Source of the DNA: Arthrobacter cheniae
GTDB taxonomy: Bacteria; Actinomycetota; Actinomycetes; Actinomycetales; Micrococcaceae
Assembly (NCBI RefSeq): GCF_003602275.1
Contig: NZ_QZVT01000010.1
Location: 32,467-96,466, forward strand
Length of the DNA: 64,000 nucleotides
Reading direction: 5' to 3'
Shown here piece after piece: positions 26,898-35,913 of the stretch. The position numbers were made by a program, and so were the translations under genes. The notes below the pieces were generated by a model that saw nothing but the letters and a program-made list of their open reading frames with translations, made no database searches and was not told where the DNA came from. The stretch's first letter is position 1, and every line of letters begins with the position of its first letter.

Positions 26898-27667
26898 CCA
26901 GATCACTTCCCCCGCTTGATCTTCACGCGCATATTAGCCCCAAGACCGGCGCTACCGACCTTGAGCGACTAGGTGCCGTCGTCTTTGCCGCCACTAGGAC
27001 ACTCGACGAATATAAGAGCGTTAAAGACCGGAACGATCGAGTCACCATCTGGGGGGTAGGTTGTCACCCTGGCATTCCCGAAGCACAAAGCGCCTACGAT
27101 CCGTCCAAGTTCACAGAACTCATATCCTCTAGTGCGTATATCGGTGAGGTTGGACTTGATGGTCGATCCAGAGTATCGATGGCGGACCAAGATAGAGTTT
27201 TCCGGTCGATCCTCACACATCTTCAGCAAACCCCAAAAATCTTGTCCGTCCATAGCTCAGGCGCTACGGGACGAACGCTTGAAGCCTTGGAAGCCATAAG
27301 AGTCAAGGGTGCAGTACTCCACTGGTGGCGAGGCACGGAAGCACAGACGAAACGAGCCCTCGATCTTGGTTGCCGATTCTCTGTCAACGCCGCCAACATG
27401 CAGCACGCAACGGATCTACTAATGATTCCAATGAATCGGATCCTAATCGAGACAGATCATCCATCCGGAAACCGCAGCTCTTCGTCTCCCAGACAGCCTG
27501 GCTCTATCCTTGATGTCGAAGCAGGGCTGGCCAAGCTACATGGAACAACCACGGAAACGATTCGCCGAGAGACTTGGCTGAACTTTGCCCATCTGGTAGA
27601 TGAGGTAGCCGTTGGAACATTGCTCCCACATCCTGTTCAACGCATGCTATCTGTCGCACGAAACTGA
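26894..27667 (+). CDS. qatD: QatD, TatD-family metal-dependent nuclease
   Basis: A 257-residue TatD-type protein with the metal ligands in place: HAH at residues 11-13 (LDLHAHISP), Glu in YIGEVGLDG, His in SVHSSGA, His in VLHWWRG and Asp in ILIETDHPSG. TatD proteins are DNases; in Qat they are required for defence. It closes the operon, with the ATG overlapping the qatC stop. Confidence 0.9.
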   Translation: MTRSLPPLDLHAHISPKTGATDLERLGAVVFAATRTLDEYKSVKDRNDRVTIWGVGCHPGIPEAQSAYDPSKFTELISSSAYIGEVGLDGRSRVSMADQDRVFRSILTHLQQTPKILSVHSSGATGRTLEALEAIRVKGAVLHWWRGTEAQTKRALDLGCRFSVNAANMQHATDLLMIPMNRILIETDHPSGNRSSSSPRQPGSILDVEAGLAKLHGTTTETIRRETWLNFAHLVDEVAVGTLLPHPVQRMLSVARN

Positions 27668-27762
27668 TCCAGATCCTCGTAAAGTATTACCCTTCGGAGC
27701 CGTTTAGCAGAGACGATCAAACGGCGTCGTAGTTACAACCAACTTGCTTGGCATCACACAAA

Positions 27763-28044
27763 TCATTGTTTTTGCTCCTGAGCCAGGGGCCTCCTCTCCT
27801 TGTGCAAGATTCGAGCCACCTTCTTGCCGAGTGTTAATCCGTAAGGCGTGGCACATACGCCGTGCTGGCTAAATAAGCGTAGGAAGATCGAGCCAGCGAT
27901 GCCATGATCGCGAGCAAGGGCCTTATGTGGCTTCAGTGCGGCCGGCCAACCGTCATGCCTCAGGGATAGAGGGCTCGGGAGCACGCCATCGATGACGAGT
28001 CGTAGCTCGAGCGGCTCGACGGCATCTGGTGCAGCTTCCTGCAT
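27763..28044 (-). CDS. Hypothetical protein, possibly the end of an interrupted gene
   Basis: 93 codons (MQEAAPDAVEPLELRLVIDG) with sensible composition but no family. The same frame upstream, from about 28195, reads well (VGARVAYADLASIDDDIDLH, then GYAWFTRRQ) up to a TGA only two codons before this ATG, and has no start of its own. So one longer gene may have been split by a stop codon and lost its beginning. It converges with the qat operon. The rest of 27668-28306 holds nothing else I can support. Confidence 0.4.
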   Translation of the reverse strand: MQEAAPDAVEPLELRLVIDGVLPSPLSLRHDGWPAALKPHKALARDHGIAGSIFLRLFSQHGVCATPYGLTLGKKVARILHKERRPLAQEQKQ

Positions 28045-28306
28045 GCCTCAGTTGATGACCAACCAGAATGTCGCATCCGTGTCGCACTGCCCTTGCCGGC
28101 GAGTGAACCAGGCGTAGCCCCGCGGCAGCGGTGGGATACCGGCAGTGGCCAGGTGCAGGTCGATGTCGTCGTCGATGGATGCTAGATCTGCATAAGCGAC
28201 TCGGGCTCCGACAGCGATCGGGCAGCACGACCGTCAAAACAATTGGGTCAGCCTTATCGGCTCCTTGACACGTAAATCTGTCAGTGTGGTTTTGTAACCT
28301 TCACAG

Positions 28307-28735
28307 ATGCACTCCTTCACACGCCGGGGACGGCGATCACAGCGCTTTCCCTCAGTCGAACGCTCAGACATAGCGCTCTTTCTTAGTTTAAACGAGGCGG
28401 GACGCTTTGAAGACTTGCGCCTGCTACGGACCCGCACCGCTCATCTTGCTGGGGGAAGCCTCGCGGCCGTCACTGCCCTTTTCGTCAGCATCATCCTGAC
28501 TGTGCCACCAATCATCCTGAACAGTCTCGAGCAGCAAGACGGGTCACCGGGCACGGCGACCGCTTACGTCATTGGGGTCGGGATAGTTCTCCTTGGCGTG
28601 TGGCTAGCATTCTCCTTCTTGCTCGAACAGCGCGACATGGCGCGAGCATCAACGCGACTGGCGTTCTACGAGGAAGCTTTAGCTCGATGCAAATCTTCGA
28701 CAAGCGATGCGTCGTCACTAGGTGCACCGAACTGA
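28307..28735 (+). CDS. Two-helix membrane protein of unknown function
   Basis: A 142-residue protein with two membrane helices (about residues 47-67 and 81-104) joined by a short polar loop, a basic N-terminus (RRGRRSQRF) and a C-terminal helix. No family is recognised. It sits between the qat operon and the HEPN-like gene and may belong to the defence island. Confidence 0.6.
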   Translation: MHSFTRRGRRSQRFPSVERSDIALFLSLNEAGRFEDLRLLRTRTAHLAGGSLAAVTALFVSIILTVPPIILNSLEQQDGSPGTATAYVIGVGIVLLGVWLAFSFLLEQRDMARASTRLAFYEEALARCKSSTSDASSLGAPN

Positions 28736-28794
28736 GGTATGTAAAAATGTTTTAACATGTGTCGGTTGCTTTGACAAAAGGACTGGAACGAGGG

Positions 28795-29511
28795 TCAAGC
28801 AAGCTCCGGCCGCTGCAACATTATTGCGCACCACTCTAACCAATTGGCATTGTCGCCTCTGGGACGTTCAAGAAGGTGAATCAGCGCGTCCACGGACGTC
28901 TTATATGCAGCTTCGGCATTCTCGACTGTATAAATAGCGAATCTGCGTTCGAACCCCATCCGAAACGCTTGATGCATCACTGGCTCAAAAAACTTAGCAG
29001 GAGGGTGAACCGCTTCATTTCTCAAGGCAAATATTTGATTCAAAGTCGTTTTCGTTGCTGCACTGTTTGTGTTTGACATACAAAAGGCATGAGTCCAAAC
29101 TTGATGGCATCGGGCAGATGCCGACTGTCGGCGATAACCCAGATTTGCTTGCCGTGAACGGTTCCTCGTTTCGAATTTAGGGCAGCGCGACTCTACAGCA
29201 TTTGTAAAAGCCTCTAATGTGAATGCTGTTGTACAGATGCTCATCATGGCTTTGCGATATTCGCGAAGGATGGCTAGGTCGGACTCCAGGCTACTGTCGC
29301 GCCCCGGGTTGCTTTCGCGGGCAGAACCTGCAGCAGCTAACTCTTCCCCGGCAATCGTCAACCAGTGAGGCCACACCTCCGTCCGCACAGTTATCCTGCC
29401 TGGATCAATAAGCTCTCCGCCCAGATTGAAGGTTATCCCCTCTACACGCAGTTGTCCCTGCTCAGGAAACCGTACACCTACTTGATCATCGGAGTTCGCT
29501 GGTGCTTCCAT
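28795..29511 (-). CDS. HEPN-like domain protein
   Basis: A 238-residue protein. Residues from about 95 on are helical, with FTLEAFTNAVESRC typical of helix 1 in HEPN-like families. Later comes IFALRNEAVHPPAKF, which contains the R-N-x-x-x-H pattern of HEPN RNase active sites. The first 90 residues form a separate beta-rich part. No nucleotidyltransferase partner is adjacent, so it is not an obvious HEPN/MNT toxin pair. I start at the ATG at 29511, with GAGGAA upstream, rather than the TTG at 29517. A role as a defence RNase is inference. Confidence 0.55.
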   Translation of the reverse strand: MEAPANSDDQVGVRFPEQGQLRVEGITFNLGGELIDPGRITVRTEVWPHWLTIAGEELAAAGSARESNPGRDSSLESDLAILREYRKAMMSICTTAFTLEAFTNAVESRCPKFETRNRSRQANLGYRRQSASARCHQVWTHAFCMSNTNSAATKTTLNQIFALRNEAVHPPAKFFEPVMHQAFRMGFERRFAIYTVENAEAAYKTSVDALIHLLERPRGDNANWLEWCAIMLQRPELA

Positions 29512-29731
29512 CTCCAATTCCTCTCATAATCATTGTGAGGTATTTTTGGCGTCGCTCATTCTGCGTACTACTCTGTGGTACTAACTGGCGAATTTTGATC
29601 ACGATGTAAATAACTTCGATTTCACCTCGCAAGCTTGCGGGGCGCTAACTCCTATTTTGGACTTCTTATTGGAAAGCTGGATCGGATCAAGGACTACAGA
29701 AGAGTCAATCGGGAGCTCTGAAGAATAGTTG

Positions 29732-30760
29732 CTACTGGGCTTGTCTTCGCCGAACCCTCGCGTCTTTATGGAGGTTTACGGGTGTGGCGTCGAGGACGCG
29801 GCGGACCATCTCGGCAATGAAGTGGCCTGGTTGCAAGTCGGCAGGTACTCGTTCGTGCTGGATGACGACTCTAGGTAAGGCAGCGAGGGCAACGTCTACC
29901 TCAGTTTGGTCGATCTCTACCTCGAATTCGCCTTGCTCTCCGACAGGCGTGGTGACGCCGGCTTCTGCTAGGGCGTCCTCACCGTCGCCAGGGTCGTCTG
30001 TCTTGTCATCGATGGCGAGATGGTCCCCGTATTCGATGATGATGAGTGACACCGCGTGGTAGGCGTCGTCCTCTCGACCGAGCTTCTGCAGCAAGTCTAT
30101 GAGCCATTCGGCTTTGTCGGGTGCTTCCTGGAAGATCGTCGACCGTAGCCCGTACACGAACCCGAGGGCTGCGAGAGGGTGGCGTAGGCGGAGGTTCTTT
30201 GCGTCGCCGTAGGACTCTTCGACACGATTGGCGGCGTTCTTACCGAAGCTCGAATCCATGCGTTTCGTGCTGATGAGCAGCTCGGGACCGGCGACCCAGT
30301 TCGACATGACGACGTCGACTTGTTTGAGGTAGTTCTTACCGAGAATGTTCGCACTGGATGCCGCTGCTCCTGCTGGGGGCGTTGCAGCGCGCAGGCGTTT
30401 CCAGAGCGCTTCGCGTTCCTTCGCCGTGACTTTATCCAAGAGACTGACGATCGGTCCCGGGAGGATCCGTGGTGCTGTCGGGCGAGGCCACGCAGCGTCA
30501 GGGTCGAAACCGGCGCGGCGTAGTTCGTAGGACAGCCACACATCTAACGCCAGCGCGGGAACGCCGGTCGTGGTTTCGGCTTTCAGGTACAGCGGCACTC
30601 CGAGGAGCCGGACCAACGTGTCGAAGTCAGGCTCGTAAACGAGCTCTCCAACATCATTCTTTGTCCAGGGGTTGGTGTGAACACTGTCAGGGGCGGCGTC
30701 AGCGACGATGCGGTCGAAGATCGCCCACGCTTTGGCTTTGGTCGATGGCTCAGCGGCCAC
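29732..30760 (-). CDS. Putative restriction endonuclease partnered with the adjacent methyltransferase
   Basis: A 342-residue protein. The segment KQVDVVMSNWV, about 10 residues on ELLISTKRM, gives the D...ExK-like spacing of a PD-(D/E)xK nuclease core (near residues 148-170). I do not recognise a named restriction family. The GTG start overlaps the methyltransferase stop by 11 bases, so the two are translated together, the usual arrangement of a type II restriction-modification pair. The last 90 residues are acidic. Recognition sequence is unknown. Confidence 0.65.
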   Translation of the reverse strand: MAAEPSTKAKAWAIFDRIVADAAPDSVHTNPWTKNDVGELVYEPDFDTLVRLLGVPLYLKAETTTGVPALALDVWLSYELRRAGFDPDAAWPRPTAPRILPGPIVSLLDKVTAKEREALWKRLRAATPPAGAAASSANILGKNYLKQVDVVMSNWVAGPELLISTKRMDSSFGKNAANRVEESYGDAKNLRLRHPLAALGFVYGLRSTIFQEAPDKAEWLIDLLQKLGREDDAYHAVSLIIIEYGDHLAIDDKTDDPGDGEDALAEAGVTTPVGEQGEFEVEIDQTEVDVALAALPRVVIQHERVPADLQPGHFIAEMVRRVLDATPVNLHKDARVRRRQAQ

Positions 30761-32426
30761 TACGTCCCCTTGTCGTCCGGCGGGCAGTCATGTTGGTGTG
30801 CGCTTGCCGGACTGTCTGGAGCGCTCCGGTCGAGATGATGTCAGAGTCGATGAGCAGGACCTCGTCGACGAGCTTCACAGCGTCAGCGAGCTTGCCGTTC
30901 TGCAGCAGCTTCCTCACCGCAGGCCGGAGAGCTCTCAACGCCTCGGCTCTGGACCCCACGAGGGTTGGTGAGGGCATCGCCCATACGTCGGCTTCGCGGG
31001 GCTCGAGTTTGAGGATCCCGCCCCCGTAGGACCTACCGACCATTTCCGCGTTCAGCAGCGTCACCGAGTTCAGGCTCGCAAGGGGTAGGAGTTCACGCCC
31101 TAGCACCCTGAGCTCCTCGGCGAGGTAGACACCGTGCACGGAGTTCAAGTGGTGCGCGCCGGCACTATTCGTCGTCAGGCGGGGCGTGTCAGCGTTCATG
31201 CAGGTAAGGAAAAGATCCGCCGATGGTAGCAGCGGCACCCGATACCAGGGCTTCCGGACACGGCACTTATAGGCTTGGTCGACGCCTGCCCGGTGCCCAG
31301 TGTCGATGTACGCCTGGGCAGCAGGTGACGGTTCGGTTGACGGCCGGAACATCCAGGTAGCTTTGTCCTGTTGACCCAGACTCGTCATCTTCGACGTCGT
31401 GAGATCCAGCCCGCGGAGGTGGGCGCTGCCTGGCGGCGATAGCCGGACGAGATCCTTACGGGTCAGCCCTAGTTCAGCGACGCGTGCTGGCGAGAGTGCG
31501 AAGAAGCTGTTGTTGCCCGTCACCATCCCAAGAGTCGTGTCACCCCACACCTCTAGATCCGTGAAGTGACCCCTCGTCCGTAAGGTCTGGAGGGGTTCGA
31601 TCGCGTCAGCAGCAACAAGGAGACCCGTCCATTTGCCAGCAGGATCTTGAGGCGTCCACGTCAGCGGATCGCCCATGGTCGCCAGGGCTGCTGCGTCCTT
31701 GGCCTGGTGAATCGTCGCGTGATCAGTCGGTCCTTCACCGAACCCTTCGGCGAGGAGCAGGACCACGTCGGCTTCAGCATCGGGGAAGACCTGTTCGGTG
31801 AAGAGCACCAACTCCACGCTGCGGAAATGATCAAACAAGAACTGCCTCACCGCGGCCGCGTAGTTCACGCTCAACAGTTCGGCCGGGAGCACCAACCCCA
31901 TCCGTCCGCCCGGTTGTAGGAACAACGCGGAATGGATGGTGAAAGCAGCCCAGCTCGACGCCAGCGCGGTAAGGGAAACCCCGACCTTCAATGCCGCTTC
32001 GCGGGAACGGGTGCGGGACTCCCCCGCGAAATCCTGGTAGCGGATGTAGGGAGGATTGCCGATCACAGCCGAGTACAAAGGACGCGGAGCTACCTGGAAA
32101 AAATCGCTGACGGTGATGTCAGCGACTCCCCCGGCCTCCTCCACCCGGGCTCGGGCGATACGGGCGCTTTCTGTGTGGATCTCTACCCCATCCACTTGGG
32201 GGGCGTGAACACCAGGCCCTGCAAGCTTCTGAAGACGTTCAACAGCACTAACCAGGAACGCGGCATCACCGGTTGAGGGCTCCATTACCCTGTCATCACA
32301 ACTACGGATAGCCCATTGAGCGATGAAGCGAGTGATCGCCTCCGGGGTGAAGAACGCACCCCGTGCTTTACGTAGCTCAGCTGTGTCGACGAAGGTGGAG
32401 ACAGCGAGATCAGGCATGGAACCCAT
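30750..32426 (-). CDS. N6-adenine DNA methyltransferase
   Basis: A 558-residue class I methyltransferase. RKARGAFFTPEAITRFIAQW is the usual entry, VMEPSTGDAAFL forms the SAM-binding loop and GNPPYIRYQDF (about 118-128) is the catalytic NPPY motif of adenine-N6 enzymes. The C-terminal half would hold target recognition. It overlaps the nuclease gene downstream and protects host DNA from it. The start may be the Met at 32417; no strong ribosome site helps the choice. Confidence 0.92.
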   Translation of the reverse strand: MGSMPDLAVSTFVDTAELRKARGAFFTPEAITRFIAQWAIRSCDDRVMEPSTGDAAFLVSAVERLQKLAGPGVHAPQVDGVEIHTESARIARARVEEAGGVADITVSDFFQVAPRPLYSAVIGNPPYIRYQDFAGESRTRSREAALKVGVSLTALASSWAAFTIHSALFLQPGGRMGLVLPAELLSVNYAAAVRQFLFDHFRSVELVLFTEQVFPDAEADVVLLLAEGFGEGPTDHATIHQAKDAAALATMGDPLTWTPQDPAGKWTGLLVAADAIEPLQTLRTRGHFTDLEVWGDTTLGMVTGNNSFFALSPARVAELGLTRKDLVRLSPPGSAHLRGLDLTTSKMTSLGQQDKATWMFRPSTEPSPAAQAYIDTGHRAGVDQAYKCRVRKPWYRVPLLPSADLFLTCMNADTPRLTTNSAGAHHLNSVHGVYLAEELRVLGRELLPLASLNSVTLLNAEMVGRSYGGGILKLEPREADVWAMPSPTLVGSRAEALRALRPAVRKLLQNGKLADAVKLVDEVLLIDSDIISTGALQTVRQAHTNMTARRTTRGRSGR

Positions 32427-32501
32427 TGTGGTCTATCCGTCCGACATCATCGGAACGACGGCCCGCTACGGGCAAGCGTTCCAGCCGCCCATATGTGCCA
32501 C

Positions 32502-32966
32502 CTACCTCCACCCGTAACGCTCAAGGAGGTCAACGTAGTCACCGAGCCTGCTCTCGCGTAGGTGATGAAACAGAATCGAAGCAGGGGGCCAGTTGTTTCT
32601 GTAAGGCTCAGTGCTGCTCCCGGTATAGAGCCCTCCCCCTGGACCCGAGTACAGGCCGCCGCCGGGACCGGTGTACAACCCACCACCCGGCCCTGTGGAT
32701 AAGCCCCCTCCAGGGCCTGTAGATAGCCCGCCGCCCGGCCCTGTATATAGTCCACCGCCCGGGCCGGTATGCGCACCTCCGCCAGCTCCAATATGGGCAC
32801 CTCCACCGTTGCCCGTATACGCACCACCCTCGGGACCGGTGTATAGCCCTCCACCCGAACCGGTGTACAGTCCTCCACCGCTACCTGAATAGTTATCTCG
32901 CGGCCACGTATTCTCTTTCATCCTCCGACGGTAACAACCCGGTCCGAAAACAAGACTCGTTGGCAT
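32502..32966 (-). CDS. Octapeptide-repeat protein rich in GGGLYTGP
   Basis: A protein of up to 154 residues. More than ten tandem octapeptides of the form GGGLYTGP, with Ala, Ser or His variants, fill about residues 27-118. A non-repetitive C-terminal part follows (NNWPPASILFHHL, then RLGDYVDLLERYGWR). Each unit is a 24-base DNA repeat with silent changes between copies, so the amino-acid pattern is under selection. The start at 32966 is uncertain; a Met at 32921 (MKENTWPRD) is an alternative. It lies 75 bases upstream of the methyltransferase gene on the same strand and may be part of that operon. Function unknown. Confidence 0.7.
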   Translation of the reverse strand: MPTSLVFGPGCYRRRMKENTWPRDNYSGSGGGLYTGSGGGLYTGPEGGAYTGNGGGAHIGAGGGAHTGPGGGLYTGPGGGLSTGPGGGLSTGPGGGLYTGPGGGLYSGPGGGLYTGSSTEPYRNNWPPASILFHHLRESRLGDYVDLLERYGWR

Positions 32967-33170
32967 TGAAGGGGCCCGACCCCTCTTCGCAGCACGGGGC
33001 AGTTAGTTACTCAATGCGTACGTCGTGAAGGTCGGTAGATCCCCTTACTCTTTGCTAGGAGTCGCGGAGCGGGGGCGCAGTGATCGTCATGACAAACATG
33101 AGCAGCATCGCTTCACTTCTGACCACTATCCACTGTCGAACCATGCGGTTATGAAGTAAGGAGCATTGTA

Positions 33171-33683
33171 ATGGGCATGCTAGCCGATCCTGCTATTGAG
33201 AATGTTGTTCAAATCTTCCTGGCAATCGTTACTGTTGTCGGCTTGTGGGTAGCTCTAGCGAACGGGAAAAAGGACCGACAGACAGCGATGGCGCTGGCGT
33301 ACGCGGACCGCCAGTCCGCTGATGAGCGAGCTGAAAGCGACCGTCGGGATGCAACCAGGGCGATGGAGGACGACCGATTGTTCCTCCGCGAGCAAGCCCA
33401 GCTTCAGATGCAACTGAATCATGCCTTGAACATCGTGCAGACGGCCGACAACTACCCGACACGTGACTTCAGCGCAATGAAGCACTGGAGCCTATCGATG
33501 CGAGCATCCATCATCGTCCTGGGAGAGGAACTTTTACCTGTCGCCTGGACTGTGTTCATTTCTAAAGAGGCGAAGTGGGACGATATGAAAGACGAGGTTC
33601 TCCATGAAGCCCAGGAACTTGCTGTCCGAGTAGCGCGAGAACTGAACTGCCCGTCCTGTTTCCATGTCCATCGCACTCTATGA
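33171..33683 (+). CDS. Membrane-anchored coiled-coil protein
   Basis: A 170-residue protein with one N-terminal membrane helix (VVQIFLAIVTVVGLWVALA, about residues 12-30), then a charged coiled coil (about 35-90) and a helical C-terminus with NCPSCFHVH. No known family. It stands alone between the restriction-modification operon and lsr2. Confidence 0.6.
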   Translation: MGMLADPAIENVVQIFLAIVTVVGLWVALANGKKDRQTAMALAYADRQSADERAESDRRDATRAMEDDRLFLREQAQLQMQLNHALNIVQTADNYPTRDFSAMKHWSLSMRASIIVLGEELLPVAWTVFISKEAKWDDMKDEVLHEAQELAVRVARELNCPSCFHVHRTL

Positions 33684-33856
33684 GTAGTCCTTAGGAAAAT
33701 AGGCGTCAGTTTTCCCGAATCCCCTGAGGGTTTCCAGTATCAACCTGACGAACTAGTCGCTTACCTTCCGTGAGCACTGAGTTCAGTGCTGATTCCGATT
33801 CGCGATACAGTCGTGTATTTGGGGGCTCTATCTAGACATACATCCTAAGGAGAACA

Positions 33857-34198
33857 ATGGCACAGCGTGTACAGGTTGATTTGGTTGATGACCTCAATGG
33901 TGAAGTAGCGCAGGAAACGGTGCGCTTTGGTGTGGACGGCACCAACTACGAGATCGACTTGACTAAGGAGAACGCTGAAAAGCTGCGGTCTACGCTTTCC
34001 GAGTACGTGGAGAAAGGACGTAGGGCTCGTGGTGATCGAAAGAGTCACGGCGGGCAGCAGTCGGCTTCGATGAACCGATCAAAGCGTGAGGACACGCAAA
34101 AGATCCGCCAGTGGGCGCAAGACAACGGGCACAACCCGAGTTCCAGGGGTCGCATCACCCAGTCCATCGTCGATGCGTACAACGAAGCCCAGAAGTAG
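33857..34198 (+). CDS. lsr2: Lsr2-like nucleoid-associated silencer
   Basis: A 113-residue protein with the Lsr2 layout: an N-terminal beta-sheet dimerisation domain (MAQRVQVDLVDDL; FGVDGTNYEIDLTKENAEKL), a charged linker and a C-terminal DNA-binding domain (IRQWAQDNGHNPSSRGRIT) whose RGR motif inserts into the minor groove of AT-rich DNA. Lsr2 silences foreign DNA in actinobacteria. A plasmid copy can hide costly plasmid genes or act on host genes. AAGGAG lies upstream of the start and a hairpin terminator follows. Confidence 0.95.
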   Translation: MAQRVQVDLVDDLNGEVAQETVRFGVDGTNYEIDLTKENAEKLRSTLSEYVEKGRRARGDRKSHGGQQSASMNRSKREDTQKIRQWAQDNGHNPSSRGRITQSIVDAYNEAQK

Positions 34199-34238
34199 GC
34201 TGGCGTCACCACAGACGCCTGAACTGTCAGAACCAGGA

Positions 34239-34267
34239 CGCCCCGATGAGCGACGTTCATCGGGGCG
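34239..34267 (+). terminator. Hairpin terminator after lsr2
   Basis: Perfect 11-base arms (CGCCCCGATGA and complement) with a 7-base loop, followed by TTGCTCGTTT. It also lies just past the stop of the converging lipoprotein pseudogene. Confidence 0.8.
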
Positions 34268-34275
34268 TTGCTCGT

Positions 34276-34716
34276 TTAGTTCTTCTCGAGTTCGACCGTT
34301 GTCGTCGTTCCAAGCGCGCTGACCTTATAGGAGATGGTTTCGCCCTCGAACATGAAGTCCTTGCTGTCCTCGGTGGATGCCAGCAAAGCAGGGTCGGTGG
34401 CCTCCTTGTCCCGCACGGACGTGAATGATCCGCTTTCCTCCGTTGGTGCTTCGAACGTTCCGACCCAGTAGATCGACGTCGTATCACCGCCGTCGGCGAC
34501 CCACTCGATCGTGATGGTGTCCGCGGTGACCGTGGCCTGCTGGTAGTTTTCCTCACTGTTTGGGTTGCTCTGCTTTCACGCCCCGACCAGATCCGGAACC
34601 TGAGGCACATCCTCCGTTACCGACTCCACCGTCTCAGTCGTGGGCGCGTCCGCTCCCCCACAACCAGACAGGGCAAGAGCAGCAGCAAGAGCAAGAAAGG
34701 CAATAAATTTTTTCAT
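34276..34716 (-). pseudogene. Small lipoprotein interrupted by an in-frame UGA
   Basis: From the ATG at 34716 the frame gives a lipoprotein signal (MKKFIAFLALAAALALSGCG) and then PQVPDLVGA, followed by TGA at 34578-34576. The same frame continues with KQSNPNSEENYQQATVTADT, IEWVADGG and a proper stop at 34276, 147 codons in all. The expected residue at the stop is Trp, so TGG probably became TGA. The downstream part keeps good coding character with no other damage, so the mutation is recent, or the stop is read through. Its function is unknown. Confidence 0.7.
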
Positions 34717-34804
34717 GACCTCACCCTGACATACCGCTCTAGTCATCCAGAACGAATAAACCGAGCCGATCCGATTACCAAAGTTCAAGCACCGAGCAGC
34801 TCAA

Positions 34805-35671
34805 CTAGCTCTTCTGCTCGCGGAAGGACGCGATGATTGCCTGAACCTTCCGGTGCTCGTCCGATCCCGCGTAGTCCTGTGCCTCACGTAACGTGTTGAA
34901 GTTTCGGGTCGAGATAAAAAGGATGGTCCGACGAGTCACCCCATTTGAGGCTATGACGTCCGTCTCAACCTGGCCCAGCCCATACATGTACCTGGGCACC
35001 ATGGTGGACGAGGGTGGCCCCGGGTTGGAAGACATGGACGTCACCATACGAACATTGGCCGGCCAACCGTTCACCTCCCGGTCCCGCGGGAAAGCCGAGA
35101 GATCCATGGCGATGCTTCGAACAACGAAGGGTCCGGACTTGGACAACGGTGCCCCAGCTGCCCAATCCCCCAAATAGGTCACAGGACGGTCTACGCAGTT
35201 ATCAGGCGAACATTCCGCACCCCATGCCACGAGAATGCTTAGGTCCGCCACACGGACGCTTTGCGAATTGATGACGTACACCCCCGCGGATCCGGAGGGC
35301 TCATCCACAACAGCCCAACCCGATGGTAAATCGAACGCGTAGTCCACGTCCTCCCACGTCCCGGAGAAGGTCTTTAATGCGGCACCGGACAGCTCATCGT
35401 CAGGGATCAAAGTGGGAAAAACCGAAGCTGTACTCGACGGGACACCGGAACTCGTCGACGTAGGAGACGGCGGAACCGCAATCACGGTGGACGTCGGCCC
35501 CGGGGCCGGAGTCCCCACCGGCGTCTCAGCAAGTGTTTCAGCAGAGGTTCCAGCCGGTGCGCCCGCCGGCTCTTCACCCGGGGTGAAATCAGTCGTGCAG
35601 GAGGAAAGCGTCAACGCTGTACTTATGAAGACCACGAGAACTCCCACACGGGCCGGGTGGAGGCTGTCCAT
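34805..35671 (-). CDS. Lipoprotein of unknown function
   Basis: A 288-residue protein with a lipobox (TALTLSSC), a long Pro/Thr/Ser/Ala linker (about 30-95) and a folded domain (FDLPSGWAVVDEPSGSAGVY onward). The domain has a Cys pair (GAECSPDNCVD) that may form a disulfide. No named family. It lies upstream of, and on the same strand as, the interrupted lipoprotein, with an 88-base gap. Confidence 0.68.
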   Translation of the reverse strand: MDSLHPARVGVLVVFISTALTLSSCTTDFTPGEEPAGAPAGTSAETLAETPVGTPAPGPTSTVIAVPPSPTSTSSGVPSSTASVFPTLIPDDELSGAALKTFSGTWEDVDYAFDLPSGWAVVDEPSGSAGVYVINSQSVRVADLSILVAWGAECSPDNCVDRPVTYLGDWAAGAPLSKSGPFVVRSIAMDLSAFPRDREVNGWPANVRMVTSMSSNPGPPSSTMVPRYMYGLGQVETDVIASNGVTRRTILFISTRNFNTLREAQDYAGSDEHRKVQAIIASFREQKS

Positions 35672-35913
35672 ATGCTGCCGTCCTCATGTCGCGTCGAGAG
35701 CTTCGCTCGATAGTAGTCCGCAGAGCCTGTAAACCGAAGGGCAAAGCGCAACCCGAGCGAGCTCGAAATGAGCGCCTACCCTCCACTAGAAGGAGGACAC
35801 CCCTTCGATACCTCCTAACCGGTCATGTATCAAAACACCGGTGCATAACCGGTCCTTTCTGCACACCTTGGAAGTTGACGCCCTAGGCGAATTACCTCAA
35901 CTACCATCAGCTA

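Noticed and set aside
32632..32885. Possible CRISPR or iteron array at the 24-base repeats
   Set aside because: Repeats are contiguous, vary silently and encode an octapeptide in one frame, so they are coding.
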